A stretch of DNA of 19,718 nucleotides, taken from positions 1 through 19,718 of the forward strand of contig JAEEIS010000267.1 in NCBI GenBank assembly GCA_016281475.1, in the 5' to 3' direction. The notes beneath the pieces are model-generated. The model saw only the letters and a program-made list of their open reading frames with translations. It did not search any database and was not told the origin of the DNA. This DNA is from Bacteroidales bacterium (lineage in GTDB: Bacteria > Bacteroidota > Bacteroidia > Bacteroidales > P3). Below, one piece after another: positions 18,803 to 19,718 of the stretch. Position 1 is the first letter of the stretch. Every line of letters begins with the position of its first letter. A program made the translations under genes and the position numbers.

Positions 18803-18934
18803 ACAATATTGAGATGGCAACCTCTAAAATAGCCCGTCAGGGCTTTTCGTTCAATAGAAACGCATTGATTAACAATATTCATTCCCCGTAGGGGATTTCG
18901 TTTAATCCTATTTTTAGAGCCTGCCAGATGTGAA

Positions 18935-18939
18935 TTTAA
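18935..18939. repeat. Target-site duplication, left copy (TTTAA)
   Basis: The left member of the direct pair flanking the 194-bp element. The right member is at 19134-19138. Confidence 0.75.
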
Positions 18940-19133
18940 CCCAAATCGGTCATTAGGGTTTATGCCAGATTAGCATTTGTTTCGAGCAGATTGTCCGCAT
19001 CGCTGGCGAAGGCGTAGCGGGCTACGGCGAAACAGCGATGTGGACAAGATGCCGAAAGAAATGCCGATATGGCATAAACAGACCTAAAAAAATCGAGAAA
19101 GAATATAAAAGTCGGCCTAATGACCGATTTGGG
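18940..19133. mobile_element. MITE-like palindromic element, 194 bp, with 18-bp inverted repeats
   Basis: The ends are CCCAAATCGGTCATTAGG (18940-18957) and its perfect reverse complement (19116-19133). TTTAA flanks both sides (18935-18939 and 19134-19138) and reads as a target-site duplication. Copy 3 of the host repeat, with a single uninterrupted TTTAA at the equivalent place, shows the empty site. Internal arms also pair: GTTTATGCC (18958-18966) with GGCATAAAC (19071-19079), GCATTT with AAATGC, TTGTCC with GGACAA, CATCGCTG with CAGCGATG, and GTAGC with GCTAC at the tip. A 36-bp unpaired A-rich stretch (19080-19115) separates the right inner arm from the right terminal repeat. There is no coding capacity, so it must be moved by an enzyme encoded elsewhere. 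The transposase family is unknown. Confidence 0.82.
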
Positions 19134-19138
19134 TTTAA
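19134..19138. repeat. Target-site duplication, right copy (TTTAA)
   Basis: The right member of the pair. The sequence continues into CGCAAT, as it does after the single TTTAA or CTAAA in the uninterrupted repeat copies. Confidence 0.75.
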
Positions 19139-19272
19139 CGCAATTTGGGGATTGCGTACTGAAAGTACGCTATCCTATTAACCCCACACTGATGGGGTCG
19201 CGACCTCACGGGAACAACTCCCATCAAGTGTATGGGTGGATATAGGATAATGAAGCGTGCCAAAGGTACGCT

Positions 19273-19541
19273 ACAATATTGAGATGGCAACCTCTAAAAT
19301 AGCCCGTCAGGGCTTTTCGTTCAATAGAAACGCATTGATTAACAATATTATTCCCCGTAGGGGATTTCGTTTAATCCTATTTTTAGAGCCTGCCGAATGT
19401 GAACTAAACGCAATGTGGGACTTGCGTACTGAAAGTACGCTATCCTATTAACCCCACACTGATGGGGTCGCGACCGCACGGGAGCAACTCCCATCAAGTG
19501 TATGGAGGGTATAGGATAATGAAGCGTGCCAAAGGTACGCT
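19273..19541. repeat. Structured intergenic repeat, copy 2 (complete, 269 bp)
   Basis: This is the reference copy of the array. The first half folds as a closing stem CTCTAAAATAG (19292-19302) with CTATTTTTAGAG (19377-19388), around hairpins at 19301-19314 and 19352-19364. Then comes a perfect 7-bp hairpin GCGTACT/AGTACGC (19424-19440). The second half is a closing stem TATCCTAT (19441-19448) with ATAGGATA (19511-19518), around ACCCCA/TGGGGT (19451-19468) and GGGAG/CTCCC (19480-19492). A final hairpin AGCGTGCC/GGTACGCT occupies 19523-19541. No protein is supported: the short frames crossing it are repeat artefacts. Confidence 0.88.
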
Positions 19542-19718
19542 ACAATATTGAGATGGCAACCTCTAGAATAGCCCGTCAGGGCTTTTCGTTCAATAGAAAC
19601 GCATTGATTAGCAATAGTTATTCCCCGTAGGGGATTTCGTTTAATCCTATTTTTAGAGCCCACCAGATGTGAATTTAACGCGATGCGGGGTTAATAGGAT
19701 AACGTGCAAACGGCACAT
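19542..19718. repeat. Structured intergenic repeat, copy 3 (runs off right edge, end diverged)
   Basis: It matches copies 1 and 2 through about 19681 and retains the empty TTTAA site (19675-19679). Beyond that it departs: the GCGTACT hairpin and TATCCTAT stem are replaced by GCGGGGTTAATAGGATAA and a small GTGC/GCAC hairpin near 19704-19716. One stem base differs (CTCTAGAATAG). The array, or a variant end of it, continues past the window. Confidence 0.82.

Larger units (their letters stand above)
18803..19272. repeat. Structured intergenic repeat, copy 1 (interrupted by a MITE-like element)
   Basis: The copy starts ACAATATTGAGATGGCAACC. Apart from the insertion 18940-19138 (element plus one target copy) it is about 271 bp long and matches copy 2 with few differences. 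It holds a closing stem CTCTAAAATAG (18822-18832) with CTATTTTTAGAG (18908-18919), enclosing hairpins AGCCC/GGGCT (18831-18844) and TCCCC/GGGGA (18883-18895). After the insertion come the GCGTACT/AGTACGC hairpin (19154-19170) and a second closing stem TATCCTAT (19171-19178) with ATAGGATA (19242-19249). There is no credible reading frame. Confidence 0.88.

Noticed and set aside
18831..18850. AGCCC-GTCA-GGGCT followed by TTTT as a rho-independent terminator
   Set aside because: The stem is short and recurs in every repeat unit as an inner hairpin of a larger fold. No gene ends just before it on the plus strand.
19257..19663. Short frames on both strands within the right-hand repeats
   Set aside because: They run across hairpins and repeat boundaries, and their start is not preserved in copy 1. 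They look like chance frames in a structured non-coding repeat.
18803..19718. CRISPR-like array
   Set aside because: The repeats are about 270 bp, contiguous and without unique spacers, and no cas gene is present.

Overview
The window looks like Bacteroidota DNA, most likely Bacteroidales. All evidence is internal. Every gene start carries a type I signal peptide ending in ...AQ. There are no Shine-Dalgarno sites, only A-rich leaders. A TAnnTTTG-type promoter box lies in front of the largest gene. The protein domains (SprB-like repeat, CARDB arrays, C-bounded fibronectin III domains, secreted beta-helix modules) are typical of secreted proteins in this phylum. GC-rich genes alternate with AT-rich spacers.

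Layout: positions 1-18570 hold four genes, all on the minus strand, so transcription runs right to left. In transcription order they are: a 4635-residue modular secreted protein (4663-18570); a 401-residue secreted protein of unknown family (3346-4551); a 449-residue secreted protein ending in thrombospondin type 3 calcium-binding repeats (2000-3349), whose start overlaps the previous stop as ATGA; and the first 633 residues of a further large secreted protein that runs off the left edge (1-1899). The gaps are 111 bp, an overlap of 4 bp, and 100 bp. I see a convincing promoter box only ahead of the first gene, so I infer one operon producing a cell-surface or extracellular assembly. No enzyme, transporter, regulator, tRNA or rRNA is visible.

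The giant protein reads, from its N-terminus: signal peptide; two copies of a GDGWN beta-sandwich plus FN3; two copies of a beta-helix/FN3/beta-sandwich/FN3 block; three further tandem beta-helix modules; FN3 domains; about nine CARDB domains; a pre-peptidase-like beta domain; an IPT/TIG-like domain; and a terminal beta domain. Modules 3 to 5 of the beta-helix are still alike at DNA level. The terminal domains of the giant protein and the N-terminal module of the truncated protein resemble consecutive parts of single very long surface proteins in other bacteria, so the operon may be such a protein divided into separate chains.

Positions 18571-19718 carry no gene. After the promoter and leader comes an array of non-coding repeats of about 270 bp (18803 to the right edge, at least 2.6 copies). 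Each unit can fold into two multi-branched stem structures plus simple hairpins. Copy 1 is interrupted by a 194-bp element with perfect 18-bp terminal inverted repeats and a TTTAA target duplication, a MITE-like insertion for which the other copies provide the empty site. This repeat region, with the nested element, is the most unusual part of the window. No database search was possible, so family names rest on motif recognition.
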